Positions 43,101-51,761 of a stretch of 64,000 bases of DNA are shown in pieces. The stretch spans positions 372,001-436,000 of the forward strand of contig NZ_FOKV01000003.1 in NCBI RefSeq assembly GCF_900112105.1. Reading direction: 5' to 3'. Within the stretch, counting starts at the first letter, position 1; the number at the start of each line of letters is the position of its first letter. A program made the translations under genes and the position numbers. Under the pieces are notes generated by a model. The model ran no database searches, was not told where the DNA came from, and saw only the letters and a list, made by a program, of their open reading frames with translations. The DNA is from Zunongwangia mangrovi. Its GTDB lineage: Bacteria; Bacteroidota; Bacteroidia; Flavobacteriales; Flavobacteriaceae.

Positions 43101-43697
43101 ATGTATCGAAAATACGTAAAAAGTACTGCCGACTTTATTTTTGCGTTGTTTACGATCGTATTATTTCTTCCTATTTTTATAATAATCATATTGCTCATCT
43201 TAATATTCGATGGTTTTAGCCCATTTTTTATTCAGGATCGGGTAGGAAAGGATGCTCACAGTTTTAGGATATACAAGTTTAAAACAATGAGCGATAAAAA
43301 GGATTCCGAAGGAAAACTTTTAAAAGAAGAACTCCGCGTTACTCCTTTAGGCCGAATTTTAAGACAATCTGGTTTAGATGAAATTCCGCAACTTTTTAAT
43401 ATTCTTAAGTTTGAAATGAGTTTTATTGGTCCGCGACCGTTGCCGGTTTATTATATTGATCTTGATGATAGATTGCAACGAGATCGTCATCGCGTTTTAC
43501 CAGGAATCACAGGGCTTGCACAAATTACCGGTCGAAATTCCCTAAAATGGCCAGAAAAATATCGTTTAGACAATTACTATATCGAAAACCAGAGTTTTTG
43601 GCTGGATCTTAAAATTTTGCTGAAAACCATAGTGAGTTCTAACGGTTATGACGCGGTAAATTTTGAACATGTAATTCCTGAAAAGAAATCAGAATAA
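43101..43697 (+). CDS. Monotopic phosphoglycosyl transferase (bacterial sugar transferase)
   Basis: A 198-residue initiating enzyme that moves a phospho-sugar from a UDP-sugar to undecaprenyl phosphate at the inner membrane. It is the short, PglC-like form: one N-terminal re-entrant hydrophobic helix (about 12-36), then 'IYKFKTMS', the catalytic Asp-Glu pair in 'SGLDEIPQL' (Asp93-Glu94), 'SFIGPRPLPVYY' and 'LPGITGLAQITGRN'. It lacks the four extra helices of WcaJ-type enzymes. Small forms of this kind often use UDP-diNAcBac or related sugars, which agrees with the aminotransferase and dehydratase genes that follow. Confidence 0.9.
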   Translation: MYRKYVKSTADFIFALFTIVLFLPIFIIIILLILIFDGFSPFFIQDRVGKDAHSFRIYKFKTMSDKKDSEGKLLKEELRVTPLGRILRQSGLDEIPQLFNILKFEMSFIGPRPLPVYYIDLDDRLQRDRHRVLPGITGLAQITGRNSLKWPEKYRLDNYYIENQSFWLDLKILLKTIVSSNGYDAVNFEHVIPEKKSE

Positions 43698-43724
43698 CCT
43701 ATATTTCCTAAAATTCGGTAATCG

Positions 43725-44864
43725 ATGAAGAAAATCTGGCTTTCCCCACCGCATTTAAGTGGAAACGAACTGCAAAAAATACAGCAGGTTTTTCAGGAAA
43801 ACTGGATTGCTCCCGTAGGACCTCAAATTGGTGAATTTGAAGCTAAAATTTCAGCATTTTTAGGAACTGAAAATCCTCCGGTAGTTGCGCTGAATTCGGG
43901 AACTTCAGCTTTACATTTAGCCTTAAAATTACTGAATATTGGCAAAGGAGACGTTGTGATTTGCCAGAGTTTAAGTTTTGCTGCTTCGGTGAATCCTATT
44001 TTGTACCAAGGTGCCACGCCTGTTTTCGTGGATAGCGAAAAAGATACGTATAATTTATCTCCAGAATTTCTGGAAGAGGCCATAAAAGATCAAATCAAAA
44101 AAGGAAAGAAACCTAAAGCAATTATTGCGGTTCATATCTACGGAATGCCTTATAAAGTAGCTGAAATTCATCGAATTTCGGCTCAATATGAAATCCCAAT
44201 TATTGAAGATGCGGCGGAAGCAATGGGGAGTTTATACAAAAATAAACCTTGCGGTAGTTTTGGCGATTTGGCGGTGTTTTCTTTTAACGGAAATAAAATT
44301 ATAACCACTTCAGCCGGTGGTGCGTTGGTTTGTAAGAACAAAATTCAGCAAAATAAAGCAGTTTTTTGGGCCACTCAGTCTAAAGAAAACGAGGATTTTT
44401 ATCTACATAAAGAAATTGGCTATAATTACAGGATGAGTAATGTTTTGGCAGCTATCGGAATTTCGCAGATTGATGTTTTAGAAGAGCGGGTAAAAAAGAA
44501 ACGTGAAATTCAGCAATTTTATGCATCGTTTTTAAATGAGATCGATGGTTTTAATGTTTTTGCAGAATCTTCTTCAGCATTTAAAAGTAATCACTGGTTG
44601 AGTATTTTAGAAATTGATGCTGAAAAATCACCAATATCGGTTACAGATCTAATGAAAAAATTAGCTGATAAAAACATTGAAAGTCGGCGTATCTGGAAAC
44701 CTTTGCACACGCAGCCGGTTTTTGCCGAATTTGATTTTTACGGAATTGATATTGCTGAAAAAATATTCGAAAATGGCTTATGTTTGCCATCGGGAACTGC
44801 AATGAGCGATGCAGATCTCAATTTTATTAAATCCGAACTATTAGCGGCAGTAAAAAATGCTTAA
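43725..44864 (+). CDS. DegT/DnrJ/EryC1/StrS-family sugar aminotransferase
   Basis: A 379-residue PLP enzyme that puts an amino group on a 4-keto sugar nucleotide, as PglE does. Markers are 'WIAPVGPQIGEFEAKIS' at the N-terminus, 'VALNSGTSALHLALKLL' (cofactor phosphate site), 'IIEDAAEAMGSLYKNKPCGS' with Asp holding the PLP ring, and the Lys of 'FSFNGNKIITTSAGGAL' that forms the Schiff base. It overlaps the next gene by 8 bases (ATGCTTAA). With the dehydratase downstream it could make a 4-amino-4,6-dideoxy-HexNAc. No acetyltransferase of the PglD type is present in the window. Confidence 0.9.
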   Translation: MKKIWLSPPHLSGNELQKIQQVFQENWIAPVGPQIGEFEAKISAFLGTENPPVVALNSGTSALHLALKLLNIGKGDVVICQSLSFAASVNPILYQGATPVFVDSEKDTYNLSPEFLEEAIKDQIKKGKKPKAIIAVHIYGMPYKVAEIHRISAQYEIPIIEDAAEAMGSLYKNKPCGSFGDLAVFSFNGNKIITTSAGGALVCKNKIQQNKAVFWATQSKENEDFYLHKEIGYNYRMSNVLAAIGISQIDVLEERVKKKREIQQFYASFLNEIDGFNVFAESSSAFKSNHWLSILEIDAEKSPISVTDLMKKLADKNIESRRIWKPLHTQPVFAEFDFYGIDIAEKIFENGLCLPSGTAMSDADLNFIKSELLAAVKNA

Positions 44865-46176
44865 ACCAGATTTAACAGCGCAAATTATCATTTTTGGTGA
44901 AGCTTCAAAGCTTCAGGAAGTTTCAGATTTTCTTCGGCAAAATTATATAAATTTGAACATCTTGATTTTCGATAAAAACCGACTAAATTCTGAAGAACTA
45001 GACAAGCTGGAATTTTTAGAAAGCGAGTCTACTGTAATTTATATTGAAGAAGAACATAAAGCTGATTTCGGAATTAAAGCCGCGTTTTTGGATAAAGCGA
45101 TAAGTGCAAAGGCAGCTATTTTTACGCTTCCGCTTCAGGATTGGAAAAAAAACGTATTCCATTTCAACGAATTTCAGCTTCAGGATTTATTTAAAATTGA
45201 TAAAATAAGTCCGAGTAAACTTCCGCAGAAAAATAAAAAGTTATTGATAACGGGTGGTGCTGGCTATATTGGCGCTGCTTTAGTAAAGTATTATTCGGCT
45301 TCGTTTTCAGAAATTATAATTATAGATCAAAGTGAATCAGCTTTATTTTTTCTGAAAGAAGAAGTTGAGATTTTATATCCAAACGCGAATATAAATTGTT
45401 GCTTGGCAGATGTGACCAATAGGCAACGAATGACATCGATTTTTGAAGAATTTCAACCCGAAATTGTAATTCATGCTGCAGCTTATAAACACGTGGGTTT
45501 ACTGGAGAACGAGCTTGAAGAAGTTGTAAAAAATAATATTGCAGGGGCTTATATTGTTTTCTATTTGGCTGAAACCTATAATGCTGAGCAATGTATTTTA
45601 GTATCGACCGATAAGGCGGTAGCGCCAAAATCTGTGATGGGGAAAAGCAAAGCCTGGGCAGAAAAATTATGTTTATGGTTTTCGCAAAATTGTGATGAAA
45701 TCAGTTTCAAAACGATTCGGTTTGGGAATGTTTTAGGCAGTACTGGTTCGGTCTTGCCGATTTGGGATAGGCAATTGGAATGGCGAGATTCTATAAGTTT
45801 GACCAATGTGAATGCTTCACGGTATTTTTTTACGATTCAGGAAATTTTCGAGCTTACAGATGATGTTTTAGAAAATGATAGTTCTGGGCAAATTTTTACT
45901 TTGAAAAATGAGCATCCTTTGCTGTTAGCTAGGCTGGCTAATCTTTATCTTTATAATCGATCTGCTGAAATTCTAAAAACCGAATTAAAGCCAGGCGAAA
46001 AAGAGCATGAACAGCTAATCGCTGAAAATGAAAACCTGATTCAGCAATCAAATAATATTTCAATTGTTGAAGGTGCCGAAATCAATGATGATTTTATGGA
46101 GCAGCTTAGCGTATTACTTAGTGATAAAATTCCGACAGAGGAAAAAGCTAGTATTATAAAAGATTATAAGCTTTAA
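44857..46176 (+). CDS. Short CapD/PglF-type UDP-sugar 4,6-dehydratase
   Basis: A 439-residue SDR enzyme, probably a UDP-GlcNAc 4,6-dehydratase. The Rossmann motif is 'ITGGAGYIGAALVKYY' (residues 131 on), 'HAAAYKHVGLLENEL' is the substrate segment, and the active site 'STDKAV' and 'VMGKSK' (Met261, Lys265) has Met where most SDRs have Tyr, as is normal in this branch. Unlike PglF or CapD, the first 120 residues carry no transmembrane helices but a degenerate soluble domain, so the protein should be cytoplasmic. Parts of the C-terminus look less conserved. It overlaps the aminotransferase gene by 8 bases. Confidence 0.8.
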   Translation: MLKPDLTAQIIIFGEASKLQEVSDFLRQNYINLNILIFDKNRLNSEELDKLEFLESESTVIYIEEEHKADFGIKAAFLDKAISAKAAIFTLPLQDWKKNVFHFNEFQLQDLFKIDKISPSKLPQKNKKLLITGGAGYIGAALVKYYSASFSEIIIIDQSESALFFLKEEVEILYPNANINCCLADVTNRQRMTSIFEEFQPEIVIHAAAYKHVGLLENELEEVVKNNIAGAYIVFYLAETYNAEQCILVSTDKAVAPKSVMGKSKAWAEKLCLWFSQNCDEISFKTIRFGNVLGSTGSVLPIWDRQLEWRDSISLTNVNASRYFFTIQEIFELTDDVLENDSSGQIFTLKNEHPLLLARLANLYLYNRSAEILKTELKPGEKEHEQLIAENENLIQQSNNISIVEGAEINDDFMEQLSVLLSDKIPTEEKASIIKDYKL

Positions 46177-46904
46177 GTAAAAAGTTCTTTACTCTTTTCC
46201 ACGATTGGTTTAAGTAACTCGATCTCTTTCGATTTCAGTTTGATGTTTTGGAGTTTTTCTAAATGTTCCATCCGGTGAGTATCACTACTTATATAATCGA
46301 TCATTTGATTTTCGAGTAGTTTAAAAGCCATTTTTTGGATGCCTTCTCCATAATGCGAAGTAAGCGAAAGCATATTCAGCTGAAAATAACATCCACGACT
46401 TTTAAGATCGTAATATTTTCTCATTTTGCTATCATGAAAAAAGCCATAGCGCTCTGGATGTGCTAAAATTAAAACATGACCTTTGTTTTGCAGTTTAAAG
46501 ATGATCTCTTTTAAATTAATTGGTGGCTGTAAAAAAGACATTTCTACAAGACTAAAATTCCCTGAAATTTTCAATAATTTTTCGTCATCCAATTTATCCA
46601 TTAAAGACTGATCCATCATATATTCTGCCGCAGCCGAATTCTTGATATTTGCTGGTTGTGCGGCTTGTAACTTTGCGAGCGCGTTATTGATGATTTCAGG
46701 AGTATTAGGATAATAATCATTCATTACGTGTGGGGTGTGCACAAAATTTGTCACGCCAAATTCACCAAACTTGTTAATAAGCTGCAGGCTGGTTTCAACA
46801 TCTGGCGAACCATCGTCGATCCCCGGTAAAATATGATTATGGAAATCTGTGAATCCTTCTAGTAGATCTACGAAAAAATACTTCTTAGCGAAGAATGAAA
46901 ACAT
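46173..46904 (-). CDS. CpsB/CapC-like PHP-family tyrosine phosphatase
   Basis: A 243-residue metal-dependent phosphatase of the PHP class, related to CpsB/Wzb-like enzymes that dephosphorylate the tyrosine kinase of capsule export. The metal ligands are seen in 'DFHNHILPGIDDGS', 'FVHTPHVMNDYYPNTP', 'LILAHPERYGFF' and 'DYISSDTHRMEHL'. The gene lies at the end of the glycan locus on the opposite strand; its stop overlaps that of the dehydratase by three bases. No Wzc-like kinase is in the window, so its substrate must be encoded elsewhere. Confidence 0.9.
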   Translation of the reverse strand: MFSFFAKKYFFVDLLEGFTDFHNHILPGIDDGSPDVETSLQLINKFGEFGVTNFVHTPHVMNDYYPNTPEIINNALAKLQAAQPANIKNSAAAEYMMDQSLMDKLDDEKLLKISGNFSLVEMSFLQPPINLKEIIFKLQNKGHVLILAHPERYGFFHDSKMRKYYDLKSRGCYFQLNMLSLTSHYGEGIQKMAFKLLENQMIDYISSDTHRMEHLEKLQNIKLKSKEIELLKPIVEKSKELFT

Positions 46905-46961
46905 CTAATTTACTTTTCTTGAAAAGTAGCGTGTTTTAAATTAAAAGACAAAAAAATAATC

Positions 46962-47014
46962 TTACATTATTGTGAAATAAATCGTTTTAATTTTACATTA
47001 TTTGAAAAATAAAT
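46962..47014. promoter_or_regulatory. Direct repeat pair upstream of the PAS sensor gene
   Basis: TTACATTATTGTGAAATAAAT (from 46962) recurs as TTACATTATTTGAAAAATAAAT (from 46993), 31 bases apart, close to three turns of the DNA helix. It lies between the divergent CpsB-like and PAS sensor genes and may be a binding site for a regulator. Confidence 0.35.
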
Positions 47015-47112
47015 GTTTAAATTCTTAGAATTACTTTTAAAATCTTAAATTTAAAATGCCCTTTACCTTAATTATTTGCTGAAATGATGATTTTAAGTAT
47101 GAAATTAAAATT

Positions 47113-48861
47113 ATGCAGCAATCGCTTAGCCTACATCTTCTATTATTTGGTTTTATTGATGAAACCGAAACCATTTTAGGTGCTCTAAAACAGGATCCTA
47201 ATTATTACATATCTCAATGTAGTGGGCTGGAGTCCTTACAGCGTATTTTAGTAGAGAAATGCGATGTGGATATTTTGATACTTCAGCTAAATTATCGCGA
47301 AGATGACTATCAGAAGATTCTAAATTTTGTCGCTGGGCATAAAGATCTTCCTGTATTAATTATTACCAATACCAGAATTAGAAAGCATGCTTATGAAGCT
47401 TTTGCTTTAGGGATCGAGGATTATATTCATGTATCAGAAATTAATCCTCCTTCCTTGAAGCGGAGTATCTATTTTGCTATAAAACGTAAAGACTACAAGA
47501 AAGAGATAAGTAATTCAGAATTTAATTACAAAACCTTGTTTTTCTCTTCACCTCTACCTATGTGGGTTTTAGATCGTTATACACTAAAATTTTTAAGCGT
47601 AAACCAGGCCGCTATAGAACATTATGGATATTCTGAAGAAGAATTTCTAAAGATGAAAGCTAGTGATCTTTGGATAAAAGAAGAAGAAGAAAAAATAAAA
47701 TTAATGGTAAAAGAGTTTACCAATGATTTTTTACATGAAACAGTATGTCACGTAAAGAAAGATGGAAGTGTGATGACAATTAATTTTCATAGCACGCCAA
47801 TTTTTTATGATGGTAGAGAAGCTAGATTAACCCTTGCCAGAGATGTAACTGAAAATCTAAAGATAAGAAAAGCCCTAAAAGATAGCGAAATGCGCTTTAA
47901 ATCTCTTGTTCAGGAGGGTAGTGATCTAATAGCCATTCTAGACAAAGATTTTAGATACAAATATATAAGTCCCAGTATAGAAAGTATTTTAAGTATTAAG
48001 CCGAAACATATTATAAAAGATCGATTTCATGACAGAATTCATCCAGAAGACCAGTCTTTTATAAAAACCTTATTAGCGTCTATAAAACAATCCAGTAATA
48101 AAAAAATTAGTTTGCCTTTTTACAGGGTGAAGGACGGCTTGGGTTATTGGCGATTTTTAGAAACTAAGCTAACCAACCTACTAGATTTTTCCCCAATTGA
48201 AGGTATAGTAATTAATAGTAGGGATGTAACAGATCTTGTAGAGCAGAGGAATCGTTTATCTGATAGTCTTTCCAGATACGAAATTGTTTCTGAGGCTACT
48301 AGTGATATTGTTACAGATTTCAGTTTTAAAACAGAAGAAGTAAAAATTTCAAAATCGCTTTATAAAGTTTTTGGATATGATCCAAAAGAAATAGAAAAAG
48401 AGAATTTTAGAGATTGGTGGTTATCGAAAGTGCATAAAGATGATCGCACGGCAGTTAGGGAAAAAGTTATTGAAGTAATTGAGTCAGGCATAAAATCATT
48501 TCAATTAGAATATCGATTTCAATGTGCAGATGGAAGTTTTAAAAATATTTTAGACAGAAGCTATATTGTAAGAGATATTGAAGGTAATCCAGAGAGGATC
48601 ATTGGTTCTAAACAGGATATCACTAAGCAAAAAGAACAATTAGAAGAAATAAAATCACGCAATATAAAATTGGAAGAAATAGCCTGGGAACAATCACATA
48701 TGGTTAGGGCTCCTTTGGCAAAAATTATGGGTTTGATCGATTTAGTAAGGTTTAGTGAAAATAATGCTGAAGAAACTAAGGATTTATTAGAAAAAATATT
48801 AAATTCAGCCGAGGATTTAGATGCTGTGATACGCAACATAGCTGAAAAAACATATAATTAA
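47113..48861 (+). CDS. Pseudo-receiver/PAS sensor with DHp helix but no ATPase
   Basis: A 582-residue cytoplasmic signalling protein. Residues about 5-125 resemble a receiver domain, but the phosphoryl-accepting Asp is replaced (about Gln58 in 'DILILQLNY'), so it should be inactive. Three PAS-like domains follow (about 140-255, 265-380 and 390-510; the first starts 'FFSSPLPMWVLDRYTLKFLS'), then one dimerisation helix pair with an H-box 'WEQSHMVRAPLAKIMGLIDL' (His529). It stops there: no ATP-binding domain is encoded here or in the next 50 bases in any frame. It may take part in a phosphorelay as a His carrier. The response-regulator gene begins 50 bases later. Confidence 0.8.
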   Translation: MQQSLSLHLLLFGFIDETETILGALKQDPNYYISQCSGLESLQRILVEKCDVDILILQLNYREDDYQKILNFVAGHKDLPVLIITNTRIRKHAYEAFALGIEDYIHVSEINPPSLKRSIYFAIKRKDYKKEISNSEFNYKTLFFSSPLPMWVLDRYTLKFLSVNQAAIEHYGYSEEEFLKMKASDLWIKEEEEKIKLMVKEFTNDFLHETVCHVKKDGSVMTINFHSTPIFYDGREARLTLARDVTENLKIRKALKDSEMRFKSLVQEGSDLIAILDKDFRYKYISPSIESILSIKPKHIIKDRFHDRIHPEDQSFIKTLLASIKQSSNKKISLPFYRVKDGLGYWRFLETKLTNLLDFSPIEGIVINSRDVTDLVEQRNRLSDSLSRYEIVSEATSDIVTDFSFKTEEVKISKSLYKVFGYDPKEIEKENFRDWWLSKVHKDDRTAVREKVIEVIESGIKSFQLEYRFQCADGSFKNILDRSYIVRDIEGNPERIIGSKQDITKQKEQLEEIKSRNIKLEEIAWEQSHMVRAPLAKIMGLIDLVRFSENNAEETKDLLEKILNSAEDLDAVIRNIAEKTYN

Positions 48862-48911
48862 TAGATTTGAAGCCCCTTAAATCTATTTAGAACCTAATCT
48901 TAACCTACATT

Positions 48912-49316
48912 ATGTTGGAAGTCATACTAGTAGATGATGATGATATTGTTTTGATGATGCAACGAAAAATGGTTTCTAGGTGTGAAATATCATCGACGCC
49001 CATCATTTTTAAAAGTGCGGTAGCAACTTTAGAATATTTAAATAAGCCTGAAAATTTAAATAATATCGATAAGAAATACCTAATACTTCTTGATATTAAT
49101 ATGCCCATGATGTCTGGCTGGCAATTTCTTGATCTTATCAAAGAACATCCTTTGTATGATCAAATTCATGTAATTATGGTAACGTCTTCTATAGATCAAA
49201 AAGATCGAAGAAAAGCAGAAACTTATCAGCGTGTTATCGATTATATCGAAAAACCAGTCACCTTAAAGCATTGCCAGAACTTAAAGCAATTGCAACCAAT
49301 CAGCGAATTTTTTTAG
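48912..49316 (+). CDS. Single-domain response regulator
   Basis: A 134-residue CheY-like receiver without an output domain. The acidic pocket 'LVDDDD' (about 7-11), the phospho-acceptor Asp61 in 'LLDINMPMMSG' and the Lys104 of 'IEKPVT' are all present. It is probably the phosphate partner of the PAS protein encoded directly upstream, though phosphate must come from another kinase because that protein has no ATPase domain. Its 3' end overlaps the convergent EEP gene by 17 bases. Confidence 0.9.
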   Translation: MLEVILVDDDDIVLMMQRKMVSRCEISSTPIIFKSAVATLEYLNKPENLNNIDKKYLILLDINMPMMSGWQFLDLIKEHPLYDQIHVIMVTSSIDQKDRRKAETYQRVIDYIEKPVTLKHCQNLKQLQPISEFF

Positions 49317-50397
49317 GAATATTGATGCTTTTTTCAAGAGGTTGTGCTTCTTCAATTTTCTCTTTTGCCCATAATTCGTCTTCGCGTTCCAGCTCCAGTT
49401 CTTCCTGTACAGCTGTAGCTCTAGGATCGTAATTTAGTTTTATGTACATAGGGAAGTGGTCACTGCCAATACTTTTTTCCCTGGCGATTTCTATCAAGGT
49501 GAAATCTTTAGAATGAAAAACGTGGTCTAATGGCCAGCGAAATAAGCGATAACCGGCATGAAAAGTATTAAAGAAGCCACGTCCTATTCTTGGATCCATT
49601 AATCCACTCATTTGTTGAAAAAGTTTGGTAGTTCTAGACCAGGCTACATCGTTAAGATCTCCAAACACTAATACTTTACGATCTTCTGGAGAAAGATCTC
49701 TACCTAGCATTAAAATTTCTGCATCACGATTGGTCGAGGTATAACTTTCGGTAGGACTTGGTGGCATTGGATGTAAACAATGCATCTTCAATTTAGTGCC
49801 ATTTCTAAGTTTTACATAACCATGAATAGAAGGAATGTCTTCCTGTACCAGATAATGCACATCTGCATCGATCAATTCTAATTTAGAATATAAATGCATT
49901 CCGTAGAGATTGTCTAAAGGAACTTTTACGGTATATTTATAATCATCTTCAATCACTTCTAATTCCTTTTCCCAGCGCTTATCACTTTCTAGTGTAAGTA
50001 GTATATCTGGTTGGCGCTTTTTAACCAAAGCAACAAGTTTCTCTGGATGTTTGTTTGGCGTAAGGACATTACTTACTAAAATGGAGATCGTGGCATCTTC
50101 AGCTTTACCCTTAAACTTTATAACCTGTTTTTTAGATAATACTGTATAAGGAAATATTTTGATCGCTTGGTAAATAAGACTAAGAAAAAGTAATACTGTA
50201 GCTACATAATGCCATGTTTCAGAAAAGTCGTAGAAGAACGCGCAAAGAATTAGGGTGATAACTATACAAACTGAAATTTGTATCCTGGGAAAATCAAAAC
50301 CTCTAACCCACCATTGATCAAAACGGGTTATTGAAGCTAAAGTTGGAATTAAAAAGATAAAATTTAAGCAAAGTACAATTATTTCAGCGGTATCCAT
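49300..50397 (-). CDS. Membrane-anchored endonuclease/exonuclease/phosphatase (EEP) protein
   Basis: A 365-residue protein. Three hydrophobic helices in the first 90 residues (about 5-25, 33-52, 60-82) anchor it; the rest is an EEP-fold hydrolase facing the periplasm or cytoplasm. Matching motifs are 'ISILVSNVL', 'DILLTLESDKRW', 'HCLHPMPPSP', 'VFGDLNDVAWS' and 'SIGSDHFPMY' (the catalytic Asp-His pair). The arrangement resembles sphingomyelinase- or phosphodiesterase-like members of the family rather than nucleases, but the substrate is unknown. It is on the minus strand and overlaps the response regulator gene tail to tail. Confidence 0.85.
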   Translation of the reverse strand: MDTAEIIVLCLNFIFLIPTLASITRFDQWWVRGFDFPRIQISVCIVITLILCAFFYDFSETWHYVATVLLFLSLIYQAIKIFPYTVLSKKQVIKFKGKAEDATISILVSNVLTPNKHPEKLVALVKKRQPDILLTLESDKRWEKELEVIEDDYKYTVKVPLDNLYGMHLYSKLELIDADVHYLVQEDIPSIHGYVKLRNGTKLKMHCLHPMPPSPTESYTSTNRDAEILMLGRDLSPEDRKVLVFGDLNDVAWSRTTKLFQQMSGLMDPRIGRGFFNTFHAGYRLFRWPLDHVFHSKDFTLIEIAREKSIGSDHFPMYIKLNYDPRATAVQEELELEREDELWAKEKIEEAQPLEKSINIPKKIR

Positions 50398-50598
50398 GCT
50401 GATCGTTTTTATGTTGGCAATAATGTTTAGGTCGAAATCTATTCAAATCTCTTATTATTCAACAAAACTTAAAAGCATTTAAGAAAAGTATAACGTAAAG
50501 TCGGCAATTTCAATAGCTCAGGGGAGAAATAGTGTCTTTTTCTGAAAGTTGTGAAATGTTCAATTTTAATTCTCTTGAAAAAAGTTTAATTTTAAAGT

Positions 50599-51747
50599 AT
50601 GAAGAAGAAAGATAAAATGAAGGAAAGGGGATTTATCTTCAAGAAATATGAAGAACCTAATACAAGTCCTTTTGAAAAACTCTTTGAGATTTTTAAAGAA
50701 TTGATCACGCACACTTCGGGTGATCTAGATGAAGCGCTAGACTGGTTACGCCAGTTAGATGAAGAATATCAACTTACCACGCCAGATTATACGATCGAAG
50801 ATTTTATAGAAGACCTTAAGCAAAAAGGCTACATAAAAGAAGAATTAGATCCAGATGGCGATGGTGAAGGTGATGGTTCTGGGAGTTTAAAGATTACTGC
50901 AAAGACCGAAAGGGCAATACGCCAGCAGGCACTAGACCAGATATTTGGTAAGATGCGGAAAGGAAAGTCGGGTAATCACCGTACAAGTCATGTTGGCCGT
51001 GGCGACGAGCACACCGGCGATTTTAGGAATTATCAATTTGGAGATTCTTTAGACCGAATTTCGATGACCGAAAGTCTGCGGAATGCCCAGATCAATCATG
51101 GGATTGGTAGTTTTAATATGACGCACGACGATCTGGTGGTAGAAGAAACTCATTACAAATCACAAATGAGTACGGTTTTAATGATCGATCTTAGCCATAG
51201 TATGATCTTATATGGCGAAGATAGAATTACCCCTGCTAAAAAAGTAGCCATGGCTTTAGCCGAGTTGATCACGACACGTTATCCTAAAGATACCTTAGAT
51301 ATTATAGTTTTTGGTAATGATGCCTGGCCGGTTTCAATAGCAGATCTTCCGTATCTAAAAGTTGGCCCGTATCACACCAATACTGTAGATGGATTGAAGC
51401 TGGCGATGGACATTTTGCGAAGAAAGCGAAATACCAATAAACAGATCTTTATGATTACCGATGGTAAGCCGAGTTGCATACGAGAACGCGATGGTAGCTA
51501 TTACAAAAATAGTATGGGCTTAGATCCTTATATCGTTGATAAATGCTACAATATGGCGCAACAAGCTCGTAAACTTCAAATTCCTATAACAACATTTATG
51601 ATCGCGCAAGATCCTTATTTAATGCAATTTATTAGGGAGTTTACACAGGCGAATCAAGGGAAGGCATTTTATACCGGACTTAAAGGTCTTGGTGAAATGA
51701 TTTTTGAAGATTACGAAACAAACAGAAAAAAGAGAATTAGAGGCTAA
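50599..51747 (+). CDS. VWA domain protein paired with an AAA ATPase
   Basis: A 382-residue soluble protein with a von Willebrand A domain in its C-terminal half: the metal-binding MIDAS motif 'MIDLSHSM' (Asp197, Ser199, Ser201), then 'KDTLDIIVFGNDAW' and 'IFMITDGKPS'. The first 180 residues are charged and helical, with an Asp/Gly-rich stretch at 84-96. VWA proteins of this kind work with MoxR/ChlI-like AAA ATPases to load cofactors or remodel proteins, and the ATPase gene follows 14 bases later. The start could also be the ATG at 50617. The target is unknown. Confidence 0.85.
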   Translation: MKKKDKMKERGFIFKKYEEPNTSPFEKLFEIFKELITHTSGDLDEALDWLRQLDEEYQLTTPDYTIEDFIEDLKQKGYIKEELDPDGDGEGDGSGSLKITAKTERAIRQQALDQIFGKMRKGKSGNHRTSHVGRGDEHTGDFRNYQFGDSLDRISMTESLRNAQINHGIGSFNMTHDDLVVEETHYKSQMSTVLMIDLSHSMILYGEDRITPAKKVAMALAELITTRYPKDTLDIIVFGNDAWPVSIADLPYLKVGPYHTNTVDGLKLAMDILRRKRNTNKQIFMITDGKPSCIRERDGSYYKNSMGLDPYIVDKCYNMAQQARKLQIPITTFMIAQDPYLMQFIREFTQANQGKAFYTGLKGLGEMIFEDYETNRKKRIRG

Positions 51748-51761
51748 AAGAAAAAGAAGAT

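Noticed and set aside
48561-48839. Minus-strand frame inside the PAS sensor gene
   Set aside because: A shadow of the real coding frame with no motif, promoter or start context of its own.
48862-48911. Frameshifted ATPase domain after the PAS sensor
   Set aside because: The 50-base gap to the response regulator is too short and no frame shows N, G1 or G2 box motifs.
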